Assembly (NCBI GenBank): GCA_013202875.1
Contig: JABMRD010000010.1
Location: 1-37,308, forward strand
From: Actinomycetota bacterium
Lineage (GTDB): Bacteria; Actinomycetota; Humimicrobiia; Humimicrobiales; Humimicrobiaceae
Length of the DNA stretch: 37,308 nt
Direction of reading: 5' to 3'
The notes under the pieces are model-generated. The model worked only from the letters and a program-made list of their open reading frames with translations. It searched no databases and was not told where the DNA came from. Positions 8,418 to 20,082 of this stretch are shown here, piece after piece. The position numbers and the translations under genes were made by a program. Each line of letters starts with the position of its first letter. Position 1 is the first letter of the stretch.

Positions 8418-8654
8418 CCAGGAATTATTTATAAGAAATTTATCTATGGAAATTCCTGTCAAGTGATATTTTCTTTTAAAAACTTTATATGCTCATAATC
8501 TTAAAGGTCAAATAAAATTAATATATCCAGACTATAGATTGATCCTATTAATCATTCATCTATTCGTACCTAACAGTACACTATAGCTATCCGGTTGCGG
8601 CTCCCTAATCATAAGAACAACCCTTTATGGTTAAAATTTAATAAGGGCAGCCAT

Positions 8655-8831
8655 TTATGAATAAACTGCTGGTTTTTCAATGTACGGTCTTTTTTCTTTT
8701 AATATAAAATAGGAAACTTCAGCAATCCTTCTTGCTACAGCAACTATGGCAGAGTTGGTCCCCTTTTTTGCCTTTATCCTGCTGTAACGGTATCTAAGGT
8801 AACTGCTGTGCACTATTGCCACCTGAATTTT
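8655..8831 (-). pseudogene. IS110/IS116-type transposase C-terminal remnant
   Basis: Frame reads IQVAIVHSSYLRYRYSRIKAKKGTNSAIVAVARRIAEVSYFILKEKRPYIEKPAVYS*, resembling the IS110-family C-terminus. Confidence 0.65.
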
Positions 8832-9034
8832 TATTTATATTTATAAGAACTTGCTTCTGGATCACCACTCTATAATCACCCAATAGTAGACGTAATTTAG
8901 GTTATCGGATTCAATTAACGTCTTGGATAATGATACTGAAGTAAAAAACAAGCGGAATAGAAGAATAAATATGAAAAATACCCCATCTAGGCCGGCTTTA
9001 TAACAGGACAATATCCTGCAACCTTATCACTATC

Positions 9035-9631
9035 CTAACACACATGATCGCAGTCTATATAATCGTCTCTTATATATTCATCAAAACTATCAGGGGCAAT
9101 GTCTATCTTAGGAGGAGGTCTTTTCCTCTCAAATTCATATATGCCCAGATAATCAAGAATCTTCTTAACAATCTTATAATCCTCTATAAAGGCAATTATC
9201 CTCATCTCTCCCCCGCACTTTGGACAGATAAGGGGATCCACCTCGTATATTTTCTGTATTAACCTGGCCCAGGACCTGTTAAGACCTCTTGGGCTATCAT
9301 CTTCTATAATATGAAATTCTGGCTCACCATCTTCTTTTTTAAGCCTACCCCGGGTGACATTACTGTAATATCCATAATAGCGGACAGTCTGGCCTCCTCT
9401 ATCCGGTATATGTGATACAAGTGCTGCCATCCATTCAAGGGGACTGAACTCCTTTACCTCTTTTCCGTATTTGGACTCATATGTTACCTTCGCCTTATCT
9501 GGATAATATTCCATACGTTCCTGGGAAAAAGACGCCCTTATAATATACCTTGCCAGGTTATCTGTAGATCTTACATCTTTGGGATAGATTCTCTTTCCGC
9601 AATATATCCCGAAACCGGTATGCCTCCAGAA
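9035..9631 (-). pseudogene. IS91-type (Y2) transposase C-terminal remnant
   Basis: In-frame extension FWRHTGFGIYCGKRIYPKDVRSTDNLARYIIRASFSQERMEYYPDKAKVTY joins ORF 9035..9514 (FSPLEWMAALVSHIPDRGGQTVRYYGYYSN...CPKCGGEMRIIAFIED). Confidence 0.85.
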
Positions 9632-9754
9632 AAGTATAAACGAAATTTCTTAAAGAAGTTTATTGAAAAGATTATAATCAATGATGAAAAAATTGAGATT
9701 GTTTATTATACCCCAGGATCTAGGTCTGCTTTCTTAAAGATTCAAGACGTTTAA
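9632..9754 (+). pseudogene. Possible serine-recombinase C-terminal remnant
   Basis: Frame reads KYKRNFLKKFIEKIIINDEKIEIVYYTPGSRSAFLKIQDV*, similar to C-terminal tails of large serine recombinases. Confidence 0.45.
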
Positions 9755-9857
9755 GTACATCATCTATAGTGATATCGCCTTCTTTCTTACAAGCTAATAG
9801 AAAATTTTCTATTTCATCAGTTATTTTGTCCGCTAATTTTATTATAGGTTCTTCCAT
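9720..9857 (-). CDS. Small 45-aa hypothetical ORF next to recombinase remnant
   Basis: ATG at 9857 preceded by TTTTGGAGACCTATT; MEEPIIKLADKITDEIENFLLACKKGDITIDDVLKRLESLRKQT*. Confidence 0.4.
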   Translation of the reverse strand: MEEPIIKLADKITDEIENFLLACKKEGDITIDDVLKRLESLRKQT

Positions 9858-9916
9858 AATAGGTCTCCAAAATATTTAAAATTAAAGAGTCAAGTGTTAT
9901 CAACATTGAGGTATGC

Positions 9917-9991
<75 letters not shown>

Positions 9992-10107
9992 ATAGCGATG
10001 ACACGATATGGTATTATAGTATATAAGAAGTTTATTTCAAGGTCTAAATTGATACAAAATCAAACAACTCTGCTTTAAAATATCTACAGGATAAATTATA
10101 ACTTTTA

Positions 10108-11208
10108 TTAATGCTCGAGAAAATCTCTCAAAACTCCGCTCCTGTTTGGATGTCTCAGCTTCCCCAGAGTCTTGGATTCTATCTGTCTGATTCTTTCCCT
10201 TGTAACGCCAAATTCCCTGCCCACTTCTTCCAGAGTTCGGGGATAACCATCCTGCAGTCCAAATCTCAGCTGGATAACTTTTTTTTCCCTATCATTTAAT
10301 GTATTTAAAACCTCTTGAAGCTGTTCCTGGAGCATGGTGAAAGAGGCTGCATCAGAAGGCGCTTCAATTTCCGAATCCTCTATGAAATCCCCCAGATGGC
10401 TATCCTCTTCTTCTCCTATAGGAGTCTCAAGAGATACCGGATCCTGGGATATTTTCATGACCTCTCTTACCTTCTCCACAGAAAATTTCATTTTCCTTGC
10501 AATCTCTTCCGGGGTAGGCTCTCTTCCAAATTTCTGCAGAAGCTGTCTCTGCGTTCTTATTAATTTGTTTATTGTTTCTACCATATGCACCGGGATTCTT
10601 ATGGTCCTTGCCTGATCGGCTATGGCTCTTGTTATAGCCTGCCTGATCCACCAGGTGGCATAGGTAGAAAATTTATAACCCTTTTTATAATCAAATTTCT
10701 CTACCGCTCTTATAAGTCCCAGATTGCCTTCCTGTATCAAATCTAAAAAGAGCATTCCCCTGCCCACATATTTTTTGGCAATGCTTACCACAAGCCTTAA
10801 ATTAGCTTCGACCAGCATTCTTTTAGCTTTCATATCGCCTGCTTCAATCTTCCTGGCAAGATGACCTTCTTCAAAAGCGGTCAGAAGTCTTACCTTTCCA
10901 ATTTCTTTAAGGTACATCCTGACCGGGTCATTTGTAGAAGATTTTATGGTTAAATCCAGTTTTTTAGTAAAAATTTCCTCTTCACTTTTTTTACCCGGGC
11001 TTTTACTGTCAATGTCATCATCTTCTTCACTTACAATCTCTATTCCCAGATTCTGAATGACTTCATAAATATTTTCAATTTGCTCTTTGGACAGTTCTAT
11101 ATCTGAAAGGGTTTCAGCAATTTCTTCAGTAGTCAGAAGCCCATCAGCTTTACCTTTGCTGATCAGCATTTTCACTTCTTCTAACTTAAACTCTGATCCT
11201 TCCTTCAT
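10108..11208 (-). CDS. rpoD: RNA polymerase primary sigma factor (RpoD/SigA)
   Basis: [82 protein letters not shown]. Confidence 0.98.
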   Translation of the reverse strand: MKEGSEFKLEEVKMLISKGKADGLLTTEEIAETLSDIELSKEQIENIYEVIQNLGIEIVSEEDDDIDSKSPGKKSEEEIFTKKLDLTIKSSTNDPVRMYLKEIGKVRLLTAFEEGHLARKIEAGDMKAKRMLVEANLRLVVSIAKKYVGRGMLFLDLIQEGNLGLIRAVEKFDYKKGYKFSTYATWWIRQAITRAIADQARTIRIPVHMVETINKLIRTQRQLLQKFGREPTPEEIARKMKFSVEKVREVMKISQDPVSLETPIGEEEDSHLGDFIEDSEIEAPSDAASFTMLQEQLQEVLNTLNDREKKVIQLRFGLQDGYPRTLEEVGREFGVTRERIRQIESKTLGKLRHPNRSGVLRDFLEH

Positions 11209-11227
11209 GTTAAATTCACCTCTAAAC

Positions 11228-13156
11228 TTAAAGTATTCTCAAATTCATTTTATCTTTTTCCAGTTCTATTAATCTCCGGTATAGTTCATCATACTTACTG
11301 GCCGCCTCTTCATTTTTTATAGCACTGCCCGTATTTTTATTTTTCTCATATTCTATCATCTTTTTCCTGATATTCTCAATTTCTTCAGAAATACGGATTC
11401 CTTTTAAATTATTGATGATTTCGTTACTTACCAAAATAATATTCTGGTTCTTAAAATGTGACTCGCTAAATAAAATATAATTATATAATTTTTTCACATC
11501 TTCATTTTCTATTGCCCCTGACGTAATTTTGAAAGGAAAGTTTACCTTTTTATTATCCTCTCTTGCTCTTGAAATCTCATCTCTTATAATCAGATAAAGT
11601 TGTCTTGTATCCTCAAATCTAAAATAATCGGGACCAAGACTTAAAAGTTCGTCAATCTTGTCTCCCAGCCCATTTATTATCAGTTTTAATGCCTCTACCT
11701 CTATTCTTTTTAAGGGAATGATATTTTCGCTTCCAGTCTCTTTTCCCCCGATATTGTAACCTTTATTCCAGTTTACGGCCCTATTTTTATAATCATGCTC
11801 TTTCTTTAACATCTCTTCCAGAAGCAGGTTTTCCTCAAGATTCAACTTTTCAGCCACACTCTTTATACACTCCCCTTGAATAATGCTTGAAGAAAGAGTG
11901 GAAATAAACCTTACGAGATGATCACTTGCTTTCAGTTTACCGGCCAGGCTGCTAATATTATATTTTTTTATAATTGCATCAATTGTAAAATCAATAATGC
12001 TTACAGCATTTTCAATCTTTGCAGCAAAGATTTCTTTACCCTTTTTAAATATAAAATCAGCAGGATCATATCCTTCTTCAAGTACCGCCACGCTGATATT
12101 TAAATTATTTTCATAATACAGATCAAGCCGCTCATTATACTCTCTTAATCTTTCAATTCCCTTAAGGGAAGCATTCATACCGGCTGTATCACTGTCAAAA
12201 ACCAGCACAATATTTTTTGTAAACCGCCCTAAAAGCTTTATCTGATCTGAAGTAAGGGCAGTGCCCAGACTGGCAACCACATTTTTTATCCCGTACTGAT
12301 ACATGGCCATTACATCAGTATACCCTTCGACTATAAGCACTTCATCTTCTTTGACAATATGATTTTTGGCCTGAAAAATTCTATATATATTTTTACCTTT
12401 AGAATAAAGCCTTGTCTCCGGAGTGTTTATATACTTTGCTTTCTGCCCGCCGGTTTTACTCGCAGCTGAGATAACTCTTCCTCCAAAACCTATTGTTTTC
12501 CCGACTATATCTTCAATGGGAAACATTATCCTGCCTCTGAACCGGTCGTATATCTCACCTGGACCTCTATTGCTTTTAATAGCAAGTCCGCACTCTATCA
12601 CTTCTTCAGGCTTGTACTCTCTTTTTTTAGCAAAATTTGCAAAATTATCCCAGCTGTCCAGACTGAATCCAACTTCAAATTCCTTCAACGTCTTTTCGTC
12701 AAAACCTCTATTCTTTAAATAATTTAAAGAAGACAAACCCTTTTTGCTGTTAAAAAGTATGAAATTAAAATACTTTTTAGCAAGCTCATTTAATTCTACC
12801 AGCCTGTTTTTTAATTTCGATGACTCTTTAGAACCACTGTAATTATACTTTAAATTGTAGCCAATCTTTTTTGCCAGAAATTCAACAGTCTCCATAAACT
12901 CCATATTTTCAATCTTCTCTATAAAGCTTATTAAATCACCACCTTCTCCACACCCAAAACAATGATAAAGCTGCTTTGAAGTATCAACAGTAAATGATGG
13001 AGTTTTTTCCTTATGGAAAGGACAGAGTCCGGTATAATTCCTGCCAGTTTTTTTAAGTTTCACATAATTTGAGACAACACTATAAATATCCGATTTGGAT
13101 TTTAATTCCTCTACTCCGCCCTCTTTTAAACTTCTGCTCATTTCTCTTCTGAACAC
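11228..13156 (-). CDS. dnaG: DNA primase
   Basis: [30 protein letters not shown] zinc finger; [32 protein letters not shown]. Confidence 0.98.
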   Translation of the reverse strand: MFRREMSRSLKEGGVEELKSKSDIYSVVSNYVKLKKTGRNYTGLCPFHKEKTPSFTVDTSKQLYHCFGCGEGGDLISFIEKIENMEFMETVEFLAKKIGYNLKYNYSGSKESSKLKNRLVELNELAKKYFNFILFNSKKGLSSLNYLKNRGFDEKTLKEFEVGFSLDSWDNFANFAKKREYKPEEVIECGLAIKSNRGPGEIYDRFRGRIMFPIEDIVGKTIGFGGRVISAASKTGGQKAKYINTPETRLYSKGKNIYRIFQAKNHIVKEDEVLIVEGYTDVMAMYQYGIKNVVASLGTALTSDQIKLLGRFTKNIVLVFDSDTAGMNASLKGIERLREYNERLDLYYENNLNISVAVLEEGYDPADFIFKKGKEIFAAKIENAVSIIDFTIDAIIKKYNISSLAGKLKASDHLVRFISTLSSSIIQGECIKSVAEKLNLEENLLLEEMLKKEHDYKNRAVNWNKGYNIGGKETGSENIIPLKRIEVEALKLIINGLGDKIDELLSLGPDYFRFEDTRQLYLIIRDEISRAREDNKKVNFPFKITSGAIENEDVKKLYNYILFSESHFKNQNIILVSNEIINNLKGIRISEEIENIRKKMIEYEKNKNTGSAIKNEEAASKYDELYRRLIELEKDKMNLRIL

Positions 13157-13315
13157 TAAAATATAATAATTAATATATGTAGCAAAACTTCCGGGAAATA
13201 AAAAAACAAATTATTCTAACTGCATAAATTAAATAAACTTATGTTTATTTTACCACTAATATATCATTTATTAGATGGGTTATTCCTAAATATTTAGGAA
13301 ATTTTAATATATTTT

Positions 13316-15940
13316 TTATTCTTCGCCCTTTATTGCCGCATGTGCAGCAGCCAGCCTGGCAACCGAAACCCTATATGGTGAACAGCTTACATAATCCATC
13401 CCTACCATATGACAGAATTCCACTGAACTCGGGTCACCTCCATGTTCACCACAGATACCAATCTTTAAATTTTCTCTTGCTTTCCTTCCCTTATCCACAC
13501 CCATTTTAATTAACTGGCCGACACCGTTCCTGTCAAGAGTAGCAAATGGATCTTTTTCCAAAATCCCTTTTTCTATATAGTCCGGAAGAAACTTGCCGGA
13601 ATCATCTCTTGAAAATCCATAAGCCATCTGGGTCAAGTCATTTGTTCCAAAGCTAAAAAATTCAGCTTCTGTTGCAATTTCATCAGCAGTAACACAGGCT
13701 CTTGGAACCTCAATCATCGTACCGACTTTATAGTCAAATTTCAGATTTTCTTTCTTCATTATTCCGTCAGCAATCTTGATAATCTGGTCTTTTAAAATCT
13801 TTACCTCCCTTACATCTCCAACCAATGGAATCATTACTTCAGGTTTTACTTTATAGCCCTCTCTGGTAAGCTCAACAGTTGCCTCAAATATAGCCCTGAC
13901 CTGCATTTCGAGAATCTCAGGATATGTAATAGAAAGCCTGCATCCTCTGTGTCCCAGCATTGGATTCATTTCATGAAGTGAATTGACAGTTGCTTTTAGT
14001 TCATCAAATTTTAAACCCAGCTCTCCGGCTATTTCCCTGACATCATCATCTTCATGAGGTAAGAACTCATGAAGGGGTGGATCTAAGAGCCTTATAGTCA
14101 CAGGCATGTCATTCATTACCTTAAAGATTTCCATAAAATCTTTTTTCTGTATTGGTAGAAGCTTTGCAAGAGCTTTCTCTCTTTCTTCCTTGCTGTTGGC
14201 TACTATCATCTTTCTCACAGCTTTTATTCTATCTGCTTCAAAGAACATATGCTCTGTCCTGCAAAGACCGATGCCTTCTGCTCCAAAATTCAAAGCGACT
14301 TTAGCATCATTAGGAGTATCGGCATTTGCTCTTACTCCAATTTTCTTGTAATCATCAACCCAGCTCATGAATTTTTTAAAATTTTTCCCTATTTCAGGAT
14401 CTACTACCGAAATTTTACCTTTAAATACTTCCCCGGTCGAACCATCGAGTGTAATCCAGTCGCCTTTATTTACCCTGCTGCCATTTACTTCAAAATATTG
14501 TTTATCCTCAAATACTTTAATGTCTTCCGCACCAGCAACACAGCACTTACCCATACCTCTTGCAACAACAGCAGCATGCGAAGTCATTCCTCCTCTTGCA
14601 GTTAAAATTCCCTGAGCTACTGCCATGCCCTGAATATCTTCAGGAGATGTCTCTGTTCTCACAAGAATTACATTTTCACTCTTGGCCTCTTTGACAGCTG
14701 TATCTGCATCAAAAACCACCTTTCCCAACGCCGCTCCGGGTGACGCCGGCAACCCTTTGGTAAGTAATTCCGCATTCTTTTTAGCTTTTTTATCCAGCTG
14801 TTTATGCAGTAACTGATCAAGCATTTGAGGCTCTACCCTGGTCACAGCAGTCTTTTTATCTATATATCCCTGATCAAACATATCAACTGCAACCTGAAGT
14901 GCTGCGGCTGCTGTTCTTTTACCGGTCCTGGTCTGGAGCATATACAATTTTCCTTCCTGAATGGTGAATTCAACGTCTTGCATATCCCTGTAATGTTCCT
15001 CTAATTTCTTTCTTATATCCATTAGCTGTTTGTAGTTTTCAGGCATTTCTTCTTCCAACTTAGAAATATGCTGTGGGGTCCTTGTACCCGCAACCACATC
15101 TTCACCCTGAGCGTTTATCAGATACTCACCGTAGAACTTATCCTCACCTGTTGCCGGATCTCTGGTGAAAGCCACGCCGGTTCCTGAATCCTGGCCCATA
15201 TTCCCAAAAACCATTGCCTGCACATTTACTGCGGTACCGAGATTGTGTGGAAGATCATTAAGATTTCTGTAAGATATGGCTCTTTTATTATTCCATGAAC
15301 CAAATACTGCACCAATTGACATCTTAAGCTGCTCTCTGGGGTCCTGGGGGAAGCTTCTCCCTTTAGCCTCTTTAATTATTTTTTTATAATCTTCTACAAG
15401 TTCTCTCAGATCCTCTGCGGTCAGCTCGGTATCAAACTTTACATTTTTTTTATCTTTTTTTGATTGAAGCGCTTTCTCAAACTTATTATGTTCTACATTC
15501 ATTACCACATCGCCAAACATCTGGACAAACCTCCTGTAAGAATCCCAGCCAAATCTTTCATTTTTTGTCTTTTCAATTAAGGCTACTACGGTCTTATCAT
15601 TCAAACCCAGATTTAGTACCGTGTCCATCATACCGGGCATGGAAAAAACTGCCCCGGATCTAACAGAAACCAGGAGTGGATTTTTCTCATCTCCGAAACC
15701 CATCCCCATTTTTTCTTCTAATTTTTTTAGATTTTCCTCAATTTGATCTTCCAGACCTTCGGGGTACCTTTTACCAAGGTCATAAAATAGATTACAAACT
15801 TCTGTGGTTATGGTAAAACCATAGGGTACAGGTAAACCTATATTGGTCATCTCCGAGAGATTCGCACCCTTTCCTCCAAGAAGTTTTTTCATCTCTCTTT
15901 TACCTTCACCGAAAAAATATACATATTTTTTTAAATCCAT
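13316..15940 (-). CDS. ppdK: Pyruvate, phosphate dikinase
   Basis: 874 aa; GGKGANLSEMTNIGLPVP, GGMTSHAAVVARGMGKCCV, C-terminal GICGEHGGDP. Confidence 0.98.
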   Translation of the reverse strand: MDLKKYVYFFGEGKREMKKLLGGKGANLSEMTNIGLPVPYGFTITTEVCNLFYDLGKRYPEGLEDQIEENLKKLEEKMGMGFGDEKNPLLVSVRSGAVFSMPGMMDTVLNLGLNDKTVVALIEKTKNERFGWDSYRRFVQMFGDVVMNVEHNKFEKALQSKKDKKNVKFDTELTAEDLRELVEDYKKIIKEAKGRSFPQDPREQLKMSIGAVFGSWNNKRAISYRNLNDLPHNLGTAVNVQAMVFGNMGQDSGTGVAFTRDPATGEDKFYGEYLINAQGEDVVAGTRTPQHISKLEEEMPENYKQLMDIRKKLEEHYRDMQDVEFTIQEGKLYMLQTRTGKRTAAAALQVAVDMFDQGYIDKKTAVTRVEPQMLDQLLHKQLDKKAKKNAELLTKGLPASPGAALGKVVFDADTAVKEAKSENVILVRTETSPEDIQGMAVAQGILTARGGMTSHAAVVARGMGKCCVAGAEDIKVFEDKQYFEVNGSRVNKGDWITLDGSTGEVFKGKISVVDPEIGKNFKKFMSWVDDYKKIGVRANADTPNDAKVALNFGAEGIGLCRTEHMFFEADRIKAVRKMIVANSKEEREKALAKLLPIQKKDFMEIFKVMNDMPVTIRLLDPPLHEFLPHEDDDVREIAGELGLKFDELKATVNSLHEMNPMLGHRGCRLSITYPEILEMQVRAIFEATVELTREGYKVKPEVMIPLVGDVREVKILKDQIIKIADGIMKKENLKFDYKVGTMIEVPRACVTADEIATEAEFFSFGTNDLTQMAYGFSRDDSGKFLPDYIEKGILEKDPFATLDRNGVGQLIKMGVDKGRKARENLKIGICGEHGGDPSSVEFCHMVGMDYVSCSPYRVSVARLAAAHAAIKGEE

Positions 15941-16063
15941 TTCCTATCAATCCCTTCCTTCCATTAAATTACTAATTCCATTTTGCACTTGTAAAAAATT
16001 AAATCGAATTATGATACCAAAATAATTAAAAAAAAATAAGAGAAAAATGTTTTAAAAAGGTTT

Positions 16064-18190
16064 CTATATTCTGCTATTACCCTCTATGGTCAATCTTGAA
16101 AAATCTGCCATCAATAAGTAAGAGTCTACTGCTTTTTTAATTAAATTAATCCTATTGGATCTTACTTTTTTGTCTTTGTCCATAACCAGAACCTTATCGA
16201 AAAACAAATCCACAATTTCTCCAAATCCATAAAGTTCAGCAAGAACTGCGGTGTAATCTTTTTTGCACATAAGATCCTTTATTACTTTTTCCTTCATATT
16301 AACAGATGAAAATAATCTTTTTTCATATTCTTCCTCAAGGAGTTCCACGTCAACTTCCCCAAATTCTTTTTTATCTATTATATTTTTACATCTAATCATG
16401 GGACATGAAATCTTTTTTATATCTTCACTTTCGATGAACTCTTCTATGGCCTTATATCTTAAATCAATATCTAAAATAGAGCAGCATCCTGACCCTAGAA
16501 TTGATTCTAAAATATCCAATCTCTTATCTTTTTTCTCCAGCAAGAACCTGTATCTTGCAATAATAAAATCTTTAATTCCGGTACTAATCTTCAAATCACT
16601 TATACCTCTAAAATTAAAAGATTTTTGGTAGAGGTTCTGATTGTAACTTATTAAACCGGTCAGATCAAAATCATATTTTCCTTTAAGTATTGAAAGTACA
16701 ATACCGGAAGCTTTTCTCCTTAATGCAAAAGGATCTTCAGAACCGGAAGGTATCTTTCCAACCAGGAACATCCCGGTTATAGTATCAATTTTATCAGCAA
16801 TAGATAATATCAGGCCTACATCCGTAGCCGGAAGAATATCAGCGGCAAACCTGGGGAGGTGGTGTTCAAAAATTGCATCCGGCACCTCACTCTTTTCGCC
16901 CTTCTCCCTGGCATACTGACGGCCAACTACCCCCTGAAGCGCTGGAAATTCCACTACCATATTGGTAACCAGGTCACATTTGCAAAGCATACTTGCTGTA
17001 GCTAAATTAGTAGAGATATCATCTTTTTCGTGGAGCCTGCTACCCTCCAGTAATCCGGCAATATAGGCGCTGACCTTTTTAAGCCTTAAAGCTTTATTAT
17101 ACATACTGCCAAGATTTGAAAAGAAAATCACTCCCTTTAGTTTATCGGCCCAGTAGTTGAAATCGTGTTTTTTATCCTCTTCATAAAAAAATGCGGCATC
17201 GCTCAACCTGGCTTTTAGTACTCTTTCATTACCCTTCTTTATTCCACCATTATCTTTTATTCCATTCTGTATAATCAAAAATTTGGTGCTGACATTACCC
17301 GACTTATCTAAAACTGCAAAATATTTCTGGTGGTACTGTATTGCTTCTATCAATAGGTCTTTAGGAATGTATAGAAACTCTTCAGGGAAATTACCTATAA
17401 CAACATTCGGCATCTCGACCATATTCACCACATCATTTAGTAAGTTTCCATCCAAAACAACCCTGTAGTTACCTCTCCATATATCCTCTTCCAGTTGATT
17501 GATCTGATTCAATATTAATTCTTTTCTTTTTACAGCATCAGCTATTACTTTCCCCTTATCCTGGAGCAGTTTAAAATAGCTGTCGGCATCCTTTATGTTA
17601 ATAGGTCCGGGACTTAGTGTGCGGTGTCCAAAAGTAATATTTGCGGAATTTAAATTTTCGAGACTAAATTTTATTACCTCATTATCATACAAAGCAAGTA
17701 TCCATCTTATTGGACGGGCAAATTTAATATCATGATCTGCCCAGGTCATCTGCTTGCTGAAGGTAAGAGAGAGTATAGAGTCCTTTAGTATATCCGGAAG
17801 GACATCTACAGCTTTTTTCTCTTCTTCTATAATCCTTTTTCCCAGATATACACCTTTGCCCTCAACTTCGATTTCCTCCAGATCGGAAACTTCCAGATTC
17901 AAACTCCTGGCAAATCCTTCTGCTGCCATGGTAGGATTGCCATCCTTATCAAATGCAACCTTCAGGGTAGGACCGGCAACTGTCCTCTCTTTAGAATTTT
18001 GAAGCTCACTTAATCCTTTTACTACAGCAACCAGCCTTCTTGGCGAACTGTAAGTTTGGATATCTTCAAATTCTAATCTATTTTCAGCCAGTTTATTTTC
18101 AAGAATTTTCTTAAGCCCGCTAACTCCTTCTCCAGTACATGAAGGAGGTAGTTCTTCAGTTCCAATCTCAAAAACTAAATTTTTTCTCAT
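16064..18190 (-). CDS. glyS: Glycyl-tRNA synthetase beta subunit
   Basis: LVFEIGTEELPPSCTGEG, MTWADHDIKFARPIRWILAL, adjacent to glyQ. Confidence 0.97.
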   Translation of the reverse strand: MRKNLVFEIGTEELPPSCTGEGVSGLKKILENKLAENRLEFEDIQTYSSPRRLVAVVKGLSELQNSKERTVAGPTLKVAFDKDGNPTMAAEGFARSLNLEVSDLEEIEVEGKGVYLGKRIIEEEKKAVDVLPDILKDSILSLTFSKQMTWADHDIKFARPIRWILALYDNEVIKFSLENLNSANITFGHRTLSPGPINIKDADSYFKLLQDKGKVIADAVKRKELILNQINQLEEDIWRGNYRVVLDGNLLNDVVNMVEMPNVVIGNFPEEFLYIPKDLLIEAIQYHQKYFAVLDKSGNVSTKFLIIQNGIKDNGGIKKGNERVLKARLSDAAFFYEEDKKHDFNYWADKLKGVIFFSNLGSMYNKALRLKKVSAYIAGLLEGSRLHEKDDISTNLATASMLCKCDLVTNMVVEFPALQGVVGRQYAREKGEKSEVPDAIFEHHLPRFAADILPATDVGLILSIADKIDTITGMFLVGKIPSGSEDPFALRRKASGIVLSILKGKYDFDLTGLISYNQNLYQKSFNFRGISDLKISTGIKDFIIARYRFLLEKKDKRLDILESILGSGCCSILDIDLRYKAIEEFIESEDIKKISCPMIRCKNIIDKKEFGEVDVELLEEEYEKRLFSSVNMKEKVIKDLMCKKDYTAVLAELYGFGEIVDLFFDKVLVMDKDKKVRSNRINLIKKAVDSYLLMADFSRLTIEGNSRI

Positions 18191-18199
18191 AATTATTTT

Positions 18200-19072
18200 C
18201 TATTCCTTTTTAAGTAGCGGGTATCCCATTTCCTCTCTCTGCTTAAGATAGGCAGAACATAAAATTTTGGCAAGATTTCTAACTCTGGCAATATAAGAAG
18301 TCCTCTCTGCTACACTTATTGCCTCTCTTGCATCCAGCAAATTAAAAATATGTGAACATTTAATTATATATTCGCATCCTACAAAGATAAGTCCCCTGCC
18401 TATAACCCTTTCAAATTCCTTTTCATATTTCTTAAACAAATCCAGAAGCATACTTACACTGGCTACTTCAAAATTATAAACCGACCACTGTTTCTCAGAT
18501 TCAAGATGCAAATCCCCGTAGGTGATATTATCGGACCATTTTAGATCCCAGAAACTATCCTTGTCCTGCAGGTACATAGCAATCCGCTCCAAACCATAAG
18601 TGATCTCTGCCGAAACAGGCTTGAGCATAAAGCCTCCCATCTGTTGGAAATAGGTAAACTGGGTTATTTCCATTCCATCAGCCCATACTTCCCAGCCCAG
18701 GCCTGCAGCACCTATAGTTGGAGATTGCCAGTCATCCTCAACAAACCTTATATCATGTAATTTTAATTTAATACCCAGATTCTCAAGAGAACCCAGGTAA
18801 AGATCTATTACATCATCAGGAGATGGTTTTAACAGTACCTGAAACTGATAAAAAAACTGGGTTCTGAAGGGATTTTGGCCGTATCTTCCATCAGTGGGCC
18901 TCCTGCTGGGTTCAACATAAGCCACATTCCATGGTTCAGGGCCCAAACACCGCAGGAAAGTGTCCGGATTGAATGTTCCAGCACCCTTTTCCAGGTCCAT
19001 CGGCTGCTTTATAATACAACCATTATCTGACCAGTATTTTTGCAGGTTAAAAATAATATCCTGAAAATTCAT
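18200..19072 (-). CDS. glyQ: Glycyl-tRNA synthetase alpha subunit
   Basis: [65 protein letters not shown]. Confidence 0.98.
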   Translation of the reverse strand: MNFQDIIFNLQKYWSDNGCIIKQPMDLEKGAGTFNPDTFLRCLGPEPWNVAYVEPSRRPTDGRYGQNPFRTQFFYQFQVLLKPSPDDVIDLYLGSLENLGIKLKLHDIRFVEDDWQSPTIGAAGLGWEVWADGMEITQFTYFQQMGGFMLKPVSAEITYGLERIAMYLQDKDSFWDLKWSDNITYGDLHLESEKQWSVYNFEVASVSMLLDLFKKYEKEFERVIGRGLIFVGCEYIIKCSHIFNLLDAREAISVAERTSYIARVRNLAKILCSAYLKQREEMGYPLLKKE

Positions 19073-19296
19073 AGTTACTTATTTTAATAACATTAATTTT
19101 AATAGTCAATTAAACTGGACCAAAACATTGGAGCAAAACAGCAATTTTCTGCTCTTACCCGGCAATTATCACCGGTAATTTCATCTTATTTCATATAGAA
19201 ATTAATGATATGTTGTTTTTTATAGTTTAACGCTTAAAAGTATACACTTTAGAAGCTGGTATTTATAATAAAAAAGTAAAAAAAGTTTTAAACCGC

Positions 19297-20079
19297 TTAC
19301 AGTCCTATTTTTTTAAAATATTTAAAACTTTCCACATTGCATTCAGTGTGGTAAATAATATAGTTTTCTATCAGTTTATACACCCTTTTAAGTGTTGGAA
19401 GACCTACCTCTAAATCTCTAAAATCTTCGAGTTTGAGATTAAATAAATCATATAAAAACCTGTAATCTGATGCACCCAGGACTTCCATACCTCCTGAAGA
19501 ATCTGTACATTTCCTGCAAAGAATCCCTCCATATTTAACTGAAAAATAAATTTTATCTTTATGGAAATAGTATAAATTTTTTAATTTCTGATTGCACTTG
19601 CTGCAGTTTTCAAGCAAAGGTGCATAGCCCGTGATTCTTAAAAACTTAATTCCGAAAAAACACATAGTCTTCTTTAGGGAGACTACATCTTCCGGATCCA
19701 GATTGTTGATCTCGTTAAAACAGATATAAATTAATTTAAATAAAAGTGGGGAAGAGTCTCCGCCGGAGACCTGTGTTTTTAAGATAATTTTGCTTATGAT
19801 TTCACAGAAGACAAATTTGTAAAAATCTGAAGCAATATTTTTAAAACTTTTTATTATTTCTACCTGATTTATAATATCCAGATTCCTGCCTGTTGAAAGC
19901 TCCAGATCAACAAGATTAAAAAGCTCAAGCCTTCCCCCAAATTTACTGCGGATCTTCCTGGCGCTTTTAGCTACTGCATTTATTATATCTCCATCCCGGG
20001 AGTACATTTTAACTATTTTATCTGATTCTCCCAGTTTATATGATTTTAAAATAATAGCCTTGGCTTTATAGGATGGCAT
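19297..20079 (-). CDS. recO: DNA repair protein RecO
   Basis: MPSYKAKAIILKSYKLGESDKIVKMYSRDGD..., CSKCNQKL...CRKC zinc motif. Confidence 0.93.
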   Translation of the reverse strand: MPSYKAKAIILKSYKLGESDKIVKMYSRDGDIINAVAKSARKIRSKFGGRLELFNLVDLELSTGRNLDIINQVEIIKSFKNIASDFYKFVFCEIISKIILKTQVSGGDSSPLLFKLIYICFNEINNLDPEDVVSLKKTMCFFGIKFLRITGYAPLLENCSKCNQKLKNLYYFHKDKIYFSVKYGGILCRKCTDSSGGMEVLGASDYRFLYDLFNLKLEDFRDLEVGLPTLKRVYKLIENYIIYHTECNVESFKYFKKIGL

Positions 20080-20082
20080 TTT

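Noticed and set aside
8655-8831. Bridge-RNA-encoding IS110 element
   Set aside because: Only a short C-terminal transposase remnant is visible; no full element or defined non-coding RNA end.
10427-10651. ORFs overlapping rpoD (both strands)
   Set aside because: Shadow frames of the clearly coding rpoD gene.
14106-14615. Plus-strand ORFs inside ppdK
   Set aside because: Antisense to a well-supported housekeeping gene.
19073-19296. T-box leader upstream of glyQ
   Set aside because: No TGGAACCGCG-type T-box sequence or clear specifier stem seen on the minus strand.
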